NCBI GenBank assembly: GCA_039969355.1
Contig: JBDVOA010000031.1
Span: 1 to 64,000, forward strand
Length of the DNA stretch: 64,000 nt
Source: JL08 sp039969355
GTDB taxonomy: Bacteria > Pseudomonadota > Alphaproteobacteria > Rhodobacterales > Rhodobacteraceae
Reading direction: 5' to 3'
Below the pieces are notes generated by a model. The model made no database searches. It saw nothing but the letters and a program-made list of their open reading frames with translations, and had not been told where the DNA came from. A program made the position numbers and the translations under genes. Of the stretch, positions 15,162 to 23,943 are shown piece by piece. Position 1 is the first letter of the stretch, and the number at the start of each line of letters is the position of its first letter.

Positions 15162-16255
15162 CACAAGCAAAAAGGGTCGTTGTCAAAATCGGATCGGCCT
15201 TGCTTGTCGATCGGGACAGCGGCGATTTGCGTCAGGACTGGCTGCATGCCTTGGCCAATGACGTGAATTGGTTGAAATGCAATGGGGTCGATATAATCCT
15301 TGTGTCTTCTGGTTCTATTGCGCTGGGGCGCGGCGTTTTGAAACTGCCCGCCAGTGATCTTGCGTTAGAACAATCCCAAGCAGCAGCAGCAGTCGGGCAA
15401 ATTCGCCTTGCACGCGCCTACGAAGAGGCACTGGCCCCACATGATATCACCACGGCTCAGGTCCTGGTGACGTTGGAAGACAGCGCCAACCGGCGGCGTT
15501 ATCTCAATAGCCGGGCAACATTAGAGCAATTGGTCGGGCTTAAAGTCGTGCCGATTGTTAATGAAAATGATACGATTGCCACGGATGAGATCCGATACGG
15601 CGACAACGACCGCTTAGCTGCGCAAGTAGCGGTGACAGTGGGGGCGGACCTACTGATCCTCTTATCGGATGTTGATGGGTTCTATTCTGCAAATCCCGTT
15701 AATGATCCCAATGCGACGCGCTATGATACGATTGATGAAATTACTCCGGAGATCGAGACCATGGCGGGGGACGCTGGGTCAGGCCTGTCAAAAGGTGGAA
15801 TGAAGACAAAACTGATGGCCGCGAAAGTGTCCATGGCGGGGGGATGCACGATGGCAATCACTCATGGCGTCACGCTGAACCCACTCCGCGCGCTGGATGC
15901 GGGGGCCGCTGCGACCTGGTTCACTGCAAAGCTTGCCCCCCATGATGCGAGAAAACGGTGGATCGGAACCATGAAACCCAAGGGCGAGATTATCGTCGAT
16001 GCCGGGGCCGCAAGCGCGCTAAAGCGTGGCAACAGTCTGCTTCCTGCCGGCGTATCAGGTGTAAATGGCAGCTTTGGGCGTGGCGACCCTGTTGCCATTA
16101 TCGATGCTATCAATAATAAGTTAGGTCAGGGTCTTAGCCGGTATACTTCATCTGAGACTCAGTCGATTCTTGGCTGTCACAGCAGCGAAATTGAGCAGAG
16201 GTTGGGGTATCCCGGACGCTCTGCTTTGATCCATCGCGATGATATGGCAATTTGA
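15149..16255 (+). CDS. proB: Glutamate 5-kinase
   Basis: 368 residues. ProB phosphorylates glutamate in the first step of proline synthesis. The amino-acid kinase domain covers ~1-255 (VVKIGSALLV, LVSSGSIALG, NENDTI, LLSDVDGFY, GGMKTKL). A PUA domain fills the C-terminus (~270-360, GEIIVDAGAASALKRG). The GTG start lies inside the end of obgE, implying coupled translation. proA follows after 18 bases. Confidence 0.96.
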   Translation: MAPLTQAKRVVVKIGSALLVDRDSGDLRQDWLHALANDVNWLKCNGVDIILVSSGSIALGRGVLKLPASDLALEQSQAAAAVGQIRLARAYEEALAPHDITTAQVLVTLEDSANRRRYLNSRATLEQLVGLKVVPIVNENDTIATDEIRYGDNDRLAAQVAVTVGADLLILLSDVDGFYSANPVNDPNATRYDTIDEITPEIETMAGDAGSGLSKGGMKTKLMAAKVSMAGGCTMAITHGVTLNPLRALDAGAAATWFTAKLAPHDARKRWIGTMKPKGEIIVDAGAASALKRGNSLLPAGVSGVNGSFGRGDPVAIIDAINNKLGQGLSRYTSSETQSILGCHSSEIEQRLGYPGRSALIHRDDMAI

Positions 16256-16273
16256 ATTTCAAAAGGGGCTGAT

Positions 16274-17539
16274 ATGACAGACATGCAGAGCATTCCGGCA
16301 ATGATGTCCGAGATCGGACATCTTGCTAAATCAGCTGCAGCCGACCTGGCCTTTGCCAGCGCTGAGCGCAAACACGCCGCGTTGATCAGTGCCGCCGAGA
16401 ACGTCTGGATTTCAAACACAGAAATCATCGCAGCCAACCTTAAAGACATGGAGTATGGCCGCGAAAAAGGACTGTCTGATGCAATGCTGGACCGGCTGAT
16501 GCTGAATGAAGAGCGTATTCAGGGTATCGTCAACGGACTGCGCGCCGTAGCCGAACAGGCTGATCCGATCGGTGAGGTGCTGGCAGACTGGAATATGGCG
16601 AGCGGTTTAAACATCAAACGAGTGCGCACGCCCTTGGGTGTAATTGGTGTGATTTACGAAAGCCGCCCAAACGTCACGGCAGACGCAGGGGCGCTGTGCC
16701 TGAAATCTGGCAATGCGGTCATTTTGCGATGTGGATCTGAGAGTTTTCATTCGTCAGCGGCCATTCACACCTGTCTGGCAAAGGGTTTGCAGGACGCCAA
16801 CCTGCCGGTCGACGCGGTTCAACTGGTCCCAACCCGTGACAGAGCAGCGGTATCGGAACTCCTCAGAATGACCGATACAATTGATGTGATCGTGCCCCGC
16901 GGCGGCAAGGGACTTGTCGGGTTGGTGCAGCGGGAGGCACGTGTGCCGGTTTTTGCACATCTTGAAGGAATTGTGCACATCTACATTGATGAACACGCCG
17001 ACCCCAAAAAAGTTGTGGATGTCGTGCTGAACGCAAAAACCCGCAGGACGGGCATATGTGGTGCGGCGGAGTGTCTGCTGATTCATGACGCCGTTGCGGA
17101 CAGTCTTGGGCAGGAGGTTATCGCAGCACTGATCTCGGCTGGTGTCAATGTGCATGCAGAGGGCGAACTTGGACAGATCAAAGGCACACAGCAAGCGACG
17201 GATGAAGACTGGGGCAGGGAGTATCTTGACATGATCATTGCGGCAAAAACTGTACCCGATGTCGATGCCGCCATTGCCCACATCCGGCAGTTTGGATCAA
17301 ACCACACGGATTGCATACTGACTGAAGATCTGTCAGTACGGGATCGGTTTTTTGAACGGCTCGACAGCGCAATACTGATGCACAACGCATCGACTCAGTT
17401 TGCCGATGGCGGTGAGTTTGGTATGGGGGCAGAGATTGGTATTGCCACTGGAAAAATGCATGCGCGCGGTCCCGTGGGGGCGTCGCAACTCACCAGCTTC
17501 AAATATCTGGTAACGGGTGATGGAACTGTTCGCAGTTAG
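16274..17539 (+). CDS. proA: Gamma-glutamyl phosphate reductase
   Basis: 421 residues. ProA reduces gamma-glutamyl phosphate with NADPH to glutamate semialdehyde, the second step to proline. The aldehyde-dehydrogenase fold is clear: GVIGVIYESRPNVTADA, then TRRTGICGAAECLLIH with the catalytic cysteine in GICGA, and GAEIGIATGKMHARGPVG near the end. AAAAGGGG precedes the ATG. It ends seven bases from the 3' end of the convergent chpT. Confidence 0.96.
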   Translation: MTDMQSIPAMMSEIGHLAKSAAADLAFASAERKHAALISAAENVWISNTEIIAANLKDMEYGREKGLSDAMLDRLMLNEERIQGIVNGLRAVAEQADPIGEVLADWNMASGLNIKRVRTPLGVIGVIYESRPNVTADAGALCLKSGNAVILRCGSESFHSSAAIHTCLAKGLQDANLPVDAVQLVPTRDRAAVSELLRMTDTIDVIVPRGGKGLVGLVQREARVPVFAHLEGIVHIYIDEHADPKKVVDVVLNAKTRRTGICGAAECLLIHDAVADSLGQEVIAALISAGVNVHAEGELGQIKGTQQATDEDWGREYLDMIIAAKTVPDVDAAIAHIRQFGSNHTDCILTEDLSVRDRFFERLDSAILMHNASTQFADGGEFGMGAEIGIATGKMHARGPVGASQLTSFKYLVTGDGTVRS

Positions 17540-17545
17540 GTTGAA

Positions 17546-18154
17546 TTAGAACTGCAACTCAATTGTCGTTTCGGTAACCTCGATGCTCAGTTTCCGCCCC
17601 ATTTCAGCAGTCAAAAGCGGTAGCAAGGCAAATTGTACCTGTGCCGGTGACACCGGCGCATTATTTGCCGCGCCCTCTATGTTGTTCCACAGATCCTCTT
17701 CCAGATTGAGCTTTTCGGCGGTGGCTTGCAGATGCCATCGATCGTTTTCGACTCGCATAGTCACGTTTCCACCAAACGGCATCGCGGTTTCAACACATTG
17801 CAAGCCCAGAAACACCAGCCGCACCTGCGCTCTTGGCATGGGATCCTGAGGTATCCAGTCGTAGGTCAGACGGCTGCCCTTCGCCAAATCCTTAAGAACC
17901 GATACAACTTCAGGGCGGCCCATCAATTGGTTACCGGTCGCCCCGTAAGCTACCCTGAAAAACCGAATTCGGGCCGTTGCGTTTTCGACACTTTCAGAGA
18001 TTAGCGCCATCTCCGGACTCGCTTGTTTTGCAGTCATACCAAGCAACTCCAACCCATTGTTGATCGCGCCAATCGGGCTGATCAGGTCATGGCAAATACG
18101 CGACCCTATTAATGCTGATAGATTGATACTACTTTGCTGCATAGGTTTACCCAT
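17546..18154 (-). CDS. chpT: Histidine phosphotransferase ChpT
   Basis: 202 residues matching ChpT, the phosphotransferase that passes phosphate from CckA to CtrA and CpdR in the alphaproteobacterial cell-cycle or motility relay. SRICHDLISPIGAINNGLEL carries the phosphorylated histidine (H22) in a DHp-like helical hairpin. The rest is a degenerate Bergerat-like fold lacking ATP-binding motifs. An in-frame ATG at 18142 (MQQSS) is an alternative start. It is divergent from the DUF3553 gene with only 12 bases between the starts, so their promoters must overlap each other's coding sequence. Confidence 0.9.
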   Translation of the reverse strand: MGKPMQQSSINLSALIGSRICHDLISPIGAINNGLELLGMTAKQASPEMALISESVENATARIRFFRVAYGATGNQLMGRPEVVSVLKDLAKGSRLTYDWIPQDPMPRAQVRLVFLGLQCVETAMPFGGNVTMRVENDRWHLQATAEKLNLEEDLWNNIEGAANNAPVSPAQVQFALLPLLTAEMGRKLSIEVTETTIELQF

Positions 18155-18166
18155 TTTTAGGTCTGA

Positions 18167-18352
18167 ATGATGAACGATAAGAATGCTATCTTTGCTCCGG
18201 GGATGTTAGTGCGGCATCCAGATCGCCCTGACTGGGGTACAGGACAGGTGCAATCAAAAATTGGCAGTAAGATAACCGTTAATTTCCGCGAGGAAGGCAA
18301 AGTTGTAATACAAGGTGATCTTGTCACATTATTACCTGTTTTTGAGGGTTAG
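18167..18352 (+). CDS. DUF3553-family small protein
   Basis: 61 residues. The sequence GMLVRHPDRPDWGTGQVQS followed by KITVNFREEGKVVI is the DUF3553 pattern, a small SH3-like/CarD-like barrel. Similar barrels occur at the end of UvrD-type helicases, where they contact RNA polymerase. Its role as a free-standing protein is not established. It is divergent from chpT with almost no promoter space. The first two codons are both ATG, so the start is ambiguous by one residue. Confidence 0.8.
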   Translation: MMNDKNAIFAPGMLVRHPDRPDWGTGQVQSKIGSKITVNFREEGKVVIQGDLVTLLPVFEG

Positions 18353-18471
18353 TTCGTCCCCAAGTTCAGCAATAACACAACCTCTGGGAGAACTCTACAA
18401 AAGAATTCGCCAATTTAGCGTTATTGTCTCGTTTGTGCCATTCGCTATTCAAGTCTTGTTGTCACGCATAA

Positions 18472-19260
18472 ATGAATAAGAGTTTGTCTGCAGTCATGCC
18501 CAACCTAGATTCGCATCATTTTTCAATCCGATTGGCGTCCACCGAGGCGGAAAAGAGGGCGGCCCATCGTTTGCGCTATGACGTGTTTGTCGCTGAATTG
18601 GGCGGGGATGGTGAATTGGTGGATCATACCAACCAATTGGAGCATGACCGGTTTGACCCATTCTTTGATAACCTGATACTGATAGACGAAAAAAAAGGAA
18701 ATGTTGTTGGGCTTTATCGATTGCTTGACGCTGAACAGGCGAAAATGGCCGGGCAGTTTTATTCAGAAGACGAATATGACTTGAACGTCCTGAAAGCAAG
18801 CGGCAGAAGATTGTTAGAGTTGGGGCGGTCATGTTTACACAAAGATTATCGCGGCGGCATGGCAATGTTTCATCTTTGGAATGGTTTGGCCTCATATATC
18901 AAAGAGAACGATATCGAGATCTTGTTTGGTGTAGCCAGTTTTCATGGCACCAACCCGAAATCACTGGCGCACCCACTTTCATTCCTACATCAAAAACATC
19001 TGGCGCCGCGTGATCTAAGAGTCCGGGCCCGCGAATCTCATTTCACAAATATGGATATAGTGCCGCCGGAAAAACTGGATCGCCGCCGCGCAGCGCGCGA
19101 AACGCCCGCCCTTATCAAGGCATATCTACGCCTTGGCGGTTATGTGGGCGATGGGGCATTTGTTGACCTTGCCTTTAACACAACAGATGTATGCCTAGTG
19201 ATGGATACTGCGCGAATGAACCAGAAGCAGGCCGCGCTTTACCGCAAGGCGCAGATTTGA
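18472..19260 (+). CDS. olsB: L-ornithine N(alpha)-acyltransferase OlsB
   Basis: 262 residues. OlsB attaches a 3-hydroxyacyl chain from acyl-ACP to ornithine, giving lyso-ornithine lipid. The autoinducer-synthase-like GNAT fold is seen in RLRYDVFVAELGGDGELVDH near residue 35, DPFFDNLILID and LLELGRSCLHKDYRGGMAMF. Phosphate-free ornithine lipids replace phospholipids in many alphaproteobacteria when phosphate is low. I saw no clear Pho box upstream, although the phosphate regulon lies 10 kb away. Its TGA overlaps the olsA ATG by one base. Confidence 0.92.
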   Translation: MNKSLSAVMPNLDSHHFSIRLASTEAEKRAAHRLRYDVFVAELGGDGELVDHTNQLEHDRFDPFFDNLILIDEKKGNVVGLYRLLDAEQAKMAGQFYSEDEYDLNVLKASGRRLLELGRSCLHKDYRGGMAMFHLWNGLASYIKENDIEILFGVASFHGTNPKSLAHPLSFLHQKHLAPRDLRVRARESHFTNMDIVPPEKLDRRRAARETPALIKAYLRLGGYVGDGAFVDLAFNTTDVCLVMDTARMNQKQAALYRKAQI

Positions 19261-20081
19261 TGCAACCAACCTGGCATAGCGCGTCGCAGCCAGAAAAGGT
19301 CGCGGTCGGGCCCATGGGCTGGATACGCGTCGTGTCGCGCGGTCTAATGCTGGGAGTTGTGGTTTTTGGTGGCCTGTTTGTGTTGCTGCTGGTTCGTCTG
19401 GCAGAGCGTCCACTTTGCGGCGTACGCCGTCCTGTGACACCATACATCACCCAAGCCGTTTGCCGGGCCGCTTTTGTCATTCTGGGAATCAGGCGTCGGG
19501 TTTGCGGCACCCCAATGACGCAACCGGGGGCTGTAGTGGCCAATCATTCATCATGGCTGGATATTTTTTCGCTCAACGCGGCAAAGCGGGTATATTTTGT
19601 GTCCAAGTCCGAAGTTGCAGGCTGGCCCGGTATCGGCTGGTTGGCCCGCGCAACCGGAACGGTTTTTATCGAACGCGACCCCAGAAAGGCAAGGGCGCAG
19701 TCTGCAATTTTTGAAGAGAGGCTGCTGGGCGGCCACAAGTTGCTGTTTTTTCCCGAGGGGACATCAACCGATGGCTTAACCGTTCTTCCCTTCAAAACTT
19801 CGTTGTTTGCTGCTTTCCTCACGCCGCAGCTTCGTTCACAGCTCTACATTCAACCCGTGACTCTTAATTATTGTGCCCCGTTCGGAGAGGACGAGCGATT
19901 TTATGGCTGGTGGGGGGACATGGAATTTGGACCGCATCTGCTCAAAACGCTTGCAGCCCGCACACAGGGCTCGGTTGAGGTGATCTACCATTTGCCTCTT
20001 AAGGTCAGTGCGTTTGATAACCGCAAGGCGCTTGCGGCTCGTTTGGAACAAGAGGTGAGGGCAGGGCACAGAATGTTCTGA
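19260..20081 (+). CDS. olsA: Lyso-ornithine lipid O-acyltransferase OlsA (PlsC-type)
   Basis: 273 residues. A PlsC-type acyltransferase: NHSSWLD at 96-102 is the HxxxxD catalytic motif and FFPEGTSTDG near 164-172 binds the acceptor phosphate or head group. One hydrophobic segment at ~27-47 anchors it in the membrane. Placed directly behind olsB (TGATG), it should add the second acyl chain to lyso-ornithine lipid; OlsA enzymes of rhodobacteria can also act on lysophosphatidic acid. A longer frame exists to 19191 within olsB; the coupled ATG is the better start. Confidence 0.9.
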   Translation: MQPTWHSASQPEKVAVGPMGWIRVVSRGLMLGVVVFGGLFVLLLVRLAERPLCGVRRPVTPYITQAVCRAAFVILGIRRRVCGTPMTQPGAVVANHSSWLDIFSLNAAKRVYFVSKSEVAGWPGIGWLARATGTVFIERDPRKARAQSAIFEERLLGGHKLLFFPEGTSTDGLTVLPFKTSLFAAFLTPQLRSQLYIQPVTLNYCAPFGEDERFYGWWGDMEFGPHLLKTLAARTQGSVEVIYHLPLKVSAFDNRKALAARLEQEVRAGHRMF

Positions 20082-20132
20082 GCCTCGCCCATAGGGCGAA
20101 ATGCCAAACAACAATGTCAAGGTATTCGGGAC

Positions 20133-20160
20133 TTGCGCCTTCTGCGAACGTGCCTTATAC
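20133..20160 (+). promoter_or_regulatory. Possible promoter of rpsB-tsf
   Basis: TTGCGC at 20133-20138 and TTATAC at 20155-20160 are 16 bases apart, about 115 bases before the rpsB ATG. Leader space of this size is usual for rpsB autoregulation, but no specific S2-binding structure was identified. Confidence 0.4.
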
Positions 20161-20282
20161 GCGCGCCATTCAAACCCGCAGGCGGGGTTTGGGCCAGTCA
20201 GGGGAGACATCCCTGTCGGTCCGCCGGTTGAAGCATTCGCTTTGAACCCCCGCTGAGGATAAAACCGGAAAGGTATACGACC

Positions 20283-21137
20283 ATGGCTCTTCCTGAGTTC
20301 ACCATGCGCCAATTGCTTGAAGCAGGCGTTCACTTTGGCCACCAGACGCAACGCTGGAACCCCCGTATGGGTCCGTTCATATTCGGCGCGCGCAATGGCA
20401 TTCACATCATGGACTTGACGCAAACTGTTCCAATGCTGGATCAGGCATTGCAAGCGATCCGTGACACCGTCGCCAAAGGTGGTCGCGTGCTGTTCGTCGG
20501 CACCAAGCGGCAGGCTGCAACGCCAATCGCGGAAGCCGCAGAGAAATGTGCACAGTATTACATGAATCACCGCTGGCTGGGCGGCACGCTGACCAACTGG
20601 CAAACCGTCTCTAAATCAATCCAGCGCCTCAAGCATATCGACGAAGCCATGGAAGGCGGCACCGACGGCCTGACCAAGAAAGAACGTCTGGGCATGGAGC
20701 GCGATCAGGGCAAATTGCAGGCCTCACTTGGCGGTATCCGCGAAATGGGCGGCACGCCGGATCTGATTTTTGTGATCGATGTGAAAAAAGAAGCGCTAGC
20801 AATTGCGGAAGCCAATAAACTGGGCATTCCGGTTGTGGCCGTGGTTGACTCTAACTGCCCACCTGACGGTGTTGATTACATTATCCCGGGCAACGACGAC
20901 GCGGCACGCGCCATTGCGCTCTATTGTGATCTGGCTGCGCGCGCGGCACTTGACGGCATGTCAGCTCAACTTGGCGCTGCGGGCGTTGATCTGGGTGCCA
21001 TGGAAGAAACCGTTGAAGAAACAATCGCTGCCGAAGCGACACCTGCGGCTGAAGTAACTCCAGCGGTCGAAGAGGCACCGGCCGCCGAAAAAGCTCCTGC
21101 TGAAGCCGCCGCAGAAGAAACACCTGCCGCAACCTAA
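20283..21137 (+). CDS. rpsB: 30S ribosomal protein S2
   Basis: 284 residues. S2 core in ~1-235 (FTMRQLLEAGVHFGHQTQRW, NHRWLGGTLTNWQT, DVKKEALAIAEANKLGIPVV, VDYIIPGNDDAARAI). The last ~45 residues form an acidic Ala/Glu/Pro tail (AATPAAE-like repeats), longer than in E. coli but usual in this group. It starts an operon with tsf, 81 bases downstream. Confidence 0.97.
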   Translation: MALPEFTMRQLLEAGVHFGHQTQRWNPRMGPFIFGARNGIHIMDLTQTVPMLDQALQAIRDTVAKGGRVLFVGTKRQAATPIAEAAEKCAQYYMNHRWLGGTLTNWQTVSKSIQRLKHIDEAMEGGTDGLTKKERLGMERDQGKLQASLGGIREMGGTPDLIFVIDVKKEALAIAEANKLGIPVVAVVDSNCPPDGVDYIIPGNDDAARAIALYCDLAARAALDGMSAQLGAAGVDLGAMEETVEETIAAEATPAAEVTPAVEEAPAAEKAPAEAAAEETPAAT

Positions 21138-21218
21138 GCGCATAGCTGTTGCACGGCATTGATATGTGGGGCAGGGGAACCTGCCCCCAACCCGATTTTG
21201 ATTTTGAGGAGAGCCAAG

Positions 21219-22094
21219 ATGGCAATCACAGCAAGCATGGTCAAAGCGCTGCGCGACAGCACCGGCGCGGGCATGATGGACGCAAAGAAAGCACTGACCG
21301 AAAACGATGGTGACATGGACGCCGCGGTAGATTGGTTGCGCACCAAGGGATTGGCCAAGGCTGCCAAGAAGTCCGGTCGCACAGCCGCTGAAGGTCTGGT
21401 CGCTGTTAAAGTGGACGGTGGACGTGGTGTCGCAGTTGAAGTTAACGCGGAAACGGACTTTGTCGGCAAAAATGCTGAATTCCAAAGCATGGTCGCCGCA
21501 ATTGCAGAAGCCGCTGTCGGCGTTGCTGACGTGGACGCACTCAAGTCGGCCGATCTCGGTGGGAAATCCGTAGAAGAAACCGTCACAGACAAAATCGCAA
21601 CCATCGGCGAAAATATGTCAGTGCGCAGAATGGCAGCGATCGAGGGCGATACTGTTGTTTCATACGTACATAACGCCGCAACTGCTGGCATGGGCAAGAT
21701 TGGCGTTCTGGTCGCTCTGACCGGTGGCGATACTGCATTTGGCAAACAGGTCGCCATGCACATCGCCGCTGCAAACCCGGCGTCACTATCCGAGGCTGAT
21801 CTGGACCCGGCTGTTGTTGAGAAAGAGAAGGCTGTGCAGATGGACATTGCCCGCGAAAGTGGCAAGCCAGAAGCTGTCATCGAAAAGATGATTATTGGGC
21901 GGATGAAAAAATATATGGCTGAAGTTACGTTGCTGGGTCAGTCATTTGTTGTAAATCCTGATCTTACGGTTGAAGCGGCTGCCAAAGACGCGGGCGCAAC
22001 CATCACTGGCTTTGTGCGACTGGAAGTGGGCGAAGGCATTGAAGTCGAAAAAGAAGACTTTGCCGCCGAAGTAGCAAAAGTCGCGCAGGCGTAA
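21219..22094 (+). CDS. tsf: Elongation factor Ts
   Basis: 291 residues. EF-Ts exchanges GDP for GTP on EF-Tu. The N-terminal UBA-like part has KALRDSTGAGMMDAKKAL and the core has NAETDFVGKN, the EF-Tu contact motif. The end GFVRLEVGEGIEVEKEDFAA is typical. GAGGAGAG precedes the ATG at 21219; a frame open to 21159 is ignored. A strong terminator follows. Confidence 0.97.
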   Translation: MAITASMVKALRDSTGAGMMDAKKALTENDGDMDAAVDWLRTKGLAKAAKKSGRTAAEGLVAVKVDGGRGVAVEVNAETDFVGKNAEFQSMVAAIAEAAVGVADVDALKSADLGGKSVEETVTDKIATIGENMSVRRMAAIEGDTVVSYVHNAATAGMGKIGVLVALTGGDTAFGKQVAMHIAAANPASLSEADLDPAVVEKEKAVQMDIARESGKPEAVIEKMIIGRMKKYMAEVTLLGQSFVVNPDLTVEAAAKDAGATITGFVRLEVGEGIEVEKEDFAAEVAKVAQA

Positions 22095-22134
22095 CTCTGA
22101 ATTAAGTTCGCCTTGTAAAGCATTGAAAAAATTT

Positions 22135-22175
22135 GGAAGCGGAGCCACCGGGAAAATGGTTCCGCTTCCGTTTTT
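22135..22175 (+). terminator. Rho-independent terminator after tsf
   Basis: A 13-bp stem (GGAAGCGGAGCCA with TGGTTCCGCTTCC, one G-U pair) and an 8- to 9-base loop, followed by GTTTTT. It closes rpsB-tsf. Confidence 0.88.
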
Positions 22176-22329
22176 GATCGCCCGTCTGCTTGGGGATGAG
22201 ACAAAACAGGCGTATCAAGGCCCGATCCGGGCGTGGAAGAATACACACACAGATCGGTTTCCGGTAAACCGGCCAGTCAAGAGAGCCTCCGAAATTGCGG
22301 GGATCCTGACCGATGTCCCAGAGGCATAA
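22156..22329 (+). CDS. Doubtful small hypothetical protein
   Basis: A 57-codon frame (MVPLPFLIARLLGDETKQAY at the start) whose ATG lies in the terminator stem-loop of tsf. Third positions are only mildly GC-rich and no family is recognised. The start inside a terminator argues against it, and it has no separate promoter that I can see. Listed because the residue composition looks protein-like (charged C-terminal half, no low-complexity runs). Confidence 0.2.
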   Translation: MVPLPFLIARLLGDETKQAYQGPIRAWKNTHTDRFPVNRPVKRASEIAGILTDVPEA

Positions 22330-22383
22330 AAAGCCACCACTCACGGAACACGCTTAGTTTGCGCCTTTACCTAACGTTAAGAA

Positions 22384-22401
22384 AGTAAGGGTTTCCTTAC
22401 C
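22384..22401 (-). terminator. Possible weak terminator of the luxR-type gene
   Basis: On the minus strand GGTAAGG-AAAC-CCTTACT forms a 7-bp stem (one G-U pair), followed by TTCTT, 22 bases past the stop of the LuxR-family gene. Short, so only moderately convincing. Confidence 0.4.
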
Positions 22402-22422
22402 TTTCCGTAAAAGTTTTATGAA

Positions 22423-23175
22423 TCAAGCCTCTAGCACAAACATTTGATTGTGAAATGCGGCTTTCAACACAGCTTGGGCGGTCGTTTCAACCGAAAGCGA
22501 CTCGCGGGCGAGCCGCAAATGTTTCTCCACGGTAGCGGAAGTAAGCCCCATCAAAAGCGCAATGTCTTGTGTTGTTTTTCCGTCGCCAACCCATTCAAGG
22601 GCTTCACGCTGTCGATTTGTGAGTGACCGGTTTGGCGGCGTATAGGGCAGGGTGAGGATCTTGAGGTGGGCAATGTTGTTCATCAAGTGAATGTCGCGCC
22701 CGTGTTCTTCCCAAACGGCATCAGCGTCAGCCTGGCTCATGCCTGGCGTGGCTGTCAAAGCAATTGCCCCTTTCGAACGGGCCGAAACCGCTTTGAAACT
22801 AATGGTATAACCGGCTGTCACATCCATTGACTGATTGAAGGCAAAAACCTTTTTTTCGGCATCTGACATCGTTTGCGTGTCAATCATGTCAGACAGCATT
22901 TTCCAGCTGCCAGCCCCTTCGTGTTCTAGTGCCCACCGGACCATTGGAGCGTGAAAATAAAGGCCATCACCCAGAAAGACATCCGTATAAGCATGTGAAT
23001 GATTGGTCAGGATGACAAAGTCCTCGGGGTCACCCAATGACGTATTGGTTCGAAAGCGGGTAAATCCATAGAGTAACCGGTCAAACCCATAATCCGCCAT
23101 CTTGCTGGTATGCGCTGTCCACAGTTCTTCAAGGCTCTTTGTGTTGCTGATGTAATGCAAATACGAACGTAGCAT
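22423..23175 (-). CDS. Orphan LuxR-family regulator with autoinducer-binding-type domain
   Basis: 250 residues. The C-terminus is a LuxR/GerE helix-turn-helix (LTNRQREALEWVGDGKTTQD, then LLMGLTSATVEKHLRLARES). The N-terminal ~160 residues fit the AHL-binding fold (YTDVFLGDGLYFHAPMVRWA, GYTISFKAVSARSKGAIALT). The position that is usually Asp before Pro reads His here (YFHAPMV), so classical AHL binding is uncertain. No luxI-type gene is in the window, making it a LuxR solo. Its ATG overlaps the aroQ stop (TGATG; GTG at 23178 is also possible), so it is probably co-transcribed with aroQ. Confidence 0.85.
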   Translation of the reverse strand: MLRSYLHYISNTKSLEELWTAHTSKMADYGFDRLLYGFTRFRTNTSLGDPEDFVILTNHSHAYTDVFLGDGLYFHAPMVRWALEHEGAGSWKMLSDMIDTQTMSDAEKKVFAFNQSMDVTAGYTISFKAVSARSKGAIALTATPGMSQADADAVWEEHGRDIHLMNNIAHLKILTLPYTPPNRSLTNRQREALEWVGDGKTTQDIALLMGLTSATVEKHLRLARESLSVETTAQAVLKAAFHNQMFVLEA

Positions 23176-23618
23176 CACCTTGGCGCCTTGAGATGTTGAA
23201 GCATCGCATCGATTGCCAATATGTAGCCATGGGCCCCAAATCCGCAGATCAGACCCAACGCAACCGGCGCAAGATAGGATTTATGGCGATAGGGTTCGCG
23301 TGCGTGCACGTTTGACAAATGAAGTTCAATTGCGGGCAAAGCGACGGATCTGATCGCATCCATCAAGGCGATCGAGGTATGCGTATAGGCACCAGCGTTC
23401 AGTATGATTCCATCGTGGGTTCCAATTGCGGCATGGATATGATCGACCAAAGCACCTTCGTGATTGGATTGTGCGAATGCAATCTGGTGATTGGTACCTG
23501 AAAGATGATCGGTGCACATGACCTCAATATCAGCCAACGTTGTAGATCCATAAACCTCGGGCTGACGCGTACCCAGCAGATTGAGATTTGGTCCGTTCAG
23601 AATGAGGAGCGATGACAT
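23175..23618 (-). CDS. aroQ: Type II 3-dehydroquinate dehydratase
   Basis: 147 residues, full length. AroQ removes water from 3-dehydroquinate in the shikimate pathway. NGPNLNLLGTRQPEVYGSTT is the hallmark N-terminus with the active-site tyrosine in the EVYG lid loop. NAGAYTHTSIALMDAI and ELHLSNVHAREPYRHKSYLA hold the active-site histidine and substrate-binding residues. GAGGAGCG precedes the ATG. It leads a two-gene unit with the LuxR solo. Confidence 0.95.
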   Translation of the reverse strand: MSSLLILNGPNLNLLGTRQPEVYGSTTLADIEVMCTDHLSGTNHQIAFAQSNHEGALVDHIHAAIGTHDGIILNAGAYTHTSIALMDAIRSVALPAIELHLSNVHAREPYRHKSYLAPVALGLICGFGAHGYILAIDAMLQHLKAPR

Positions 23619-23943
23619 CGTTGGCTTTCCGTATTTTCTTAGTACTTAGCCGCGCTGGGGTTATGCTGTCCAGTCTTGCAGGTTTTTCGGCCAGTTAAAC
23701 GTTGCGGCCTAAGACAAAATCGTCATGTCATTATTCAAATTCGTGGGTTAAGGCCAATTCGCGAGGGGGCATTGGCAATTCAACGTCCCGAGACCACAAT
23801 CATCTGTATTGGCTTATTTTTTGTTTGGTTGACAATCAAGATATCATTATTTTACATAATACTGATTATACGTTTATTGAATGCCGCCAGGCGCATTCTG
23901 AACGGGATGGTATTGCTCGGCCTGGGACCACTACAGCAGCTCT
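23619..23943. other. Intergenic, AT-rich, no gene seen
   Basis: 325 bases between aroQ and the E1 gene. The middle (~23810-23880) is distinctly AT-rich. Open frames of ~100 codons on the plus strand have no start signals or family resemblance. The AT-rich part may contain the aroQ promoter or a remnant of inserted DNA; I cannot tell which. Confidence 0.4.

Noticed and set aside
18353..18471. Possible Pho box before olsB
   Set aside because: TTGTC-like pieces occur but not at 11-base steps; too weak to call.
20085..20102. Terminator after olsA
   Set aside because: TCGCCC-ATA-GGGCGA makes a 6-bp hairpin but no T run follows.
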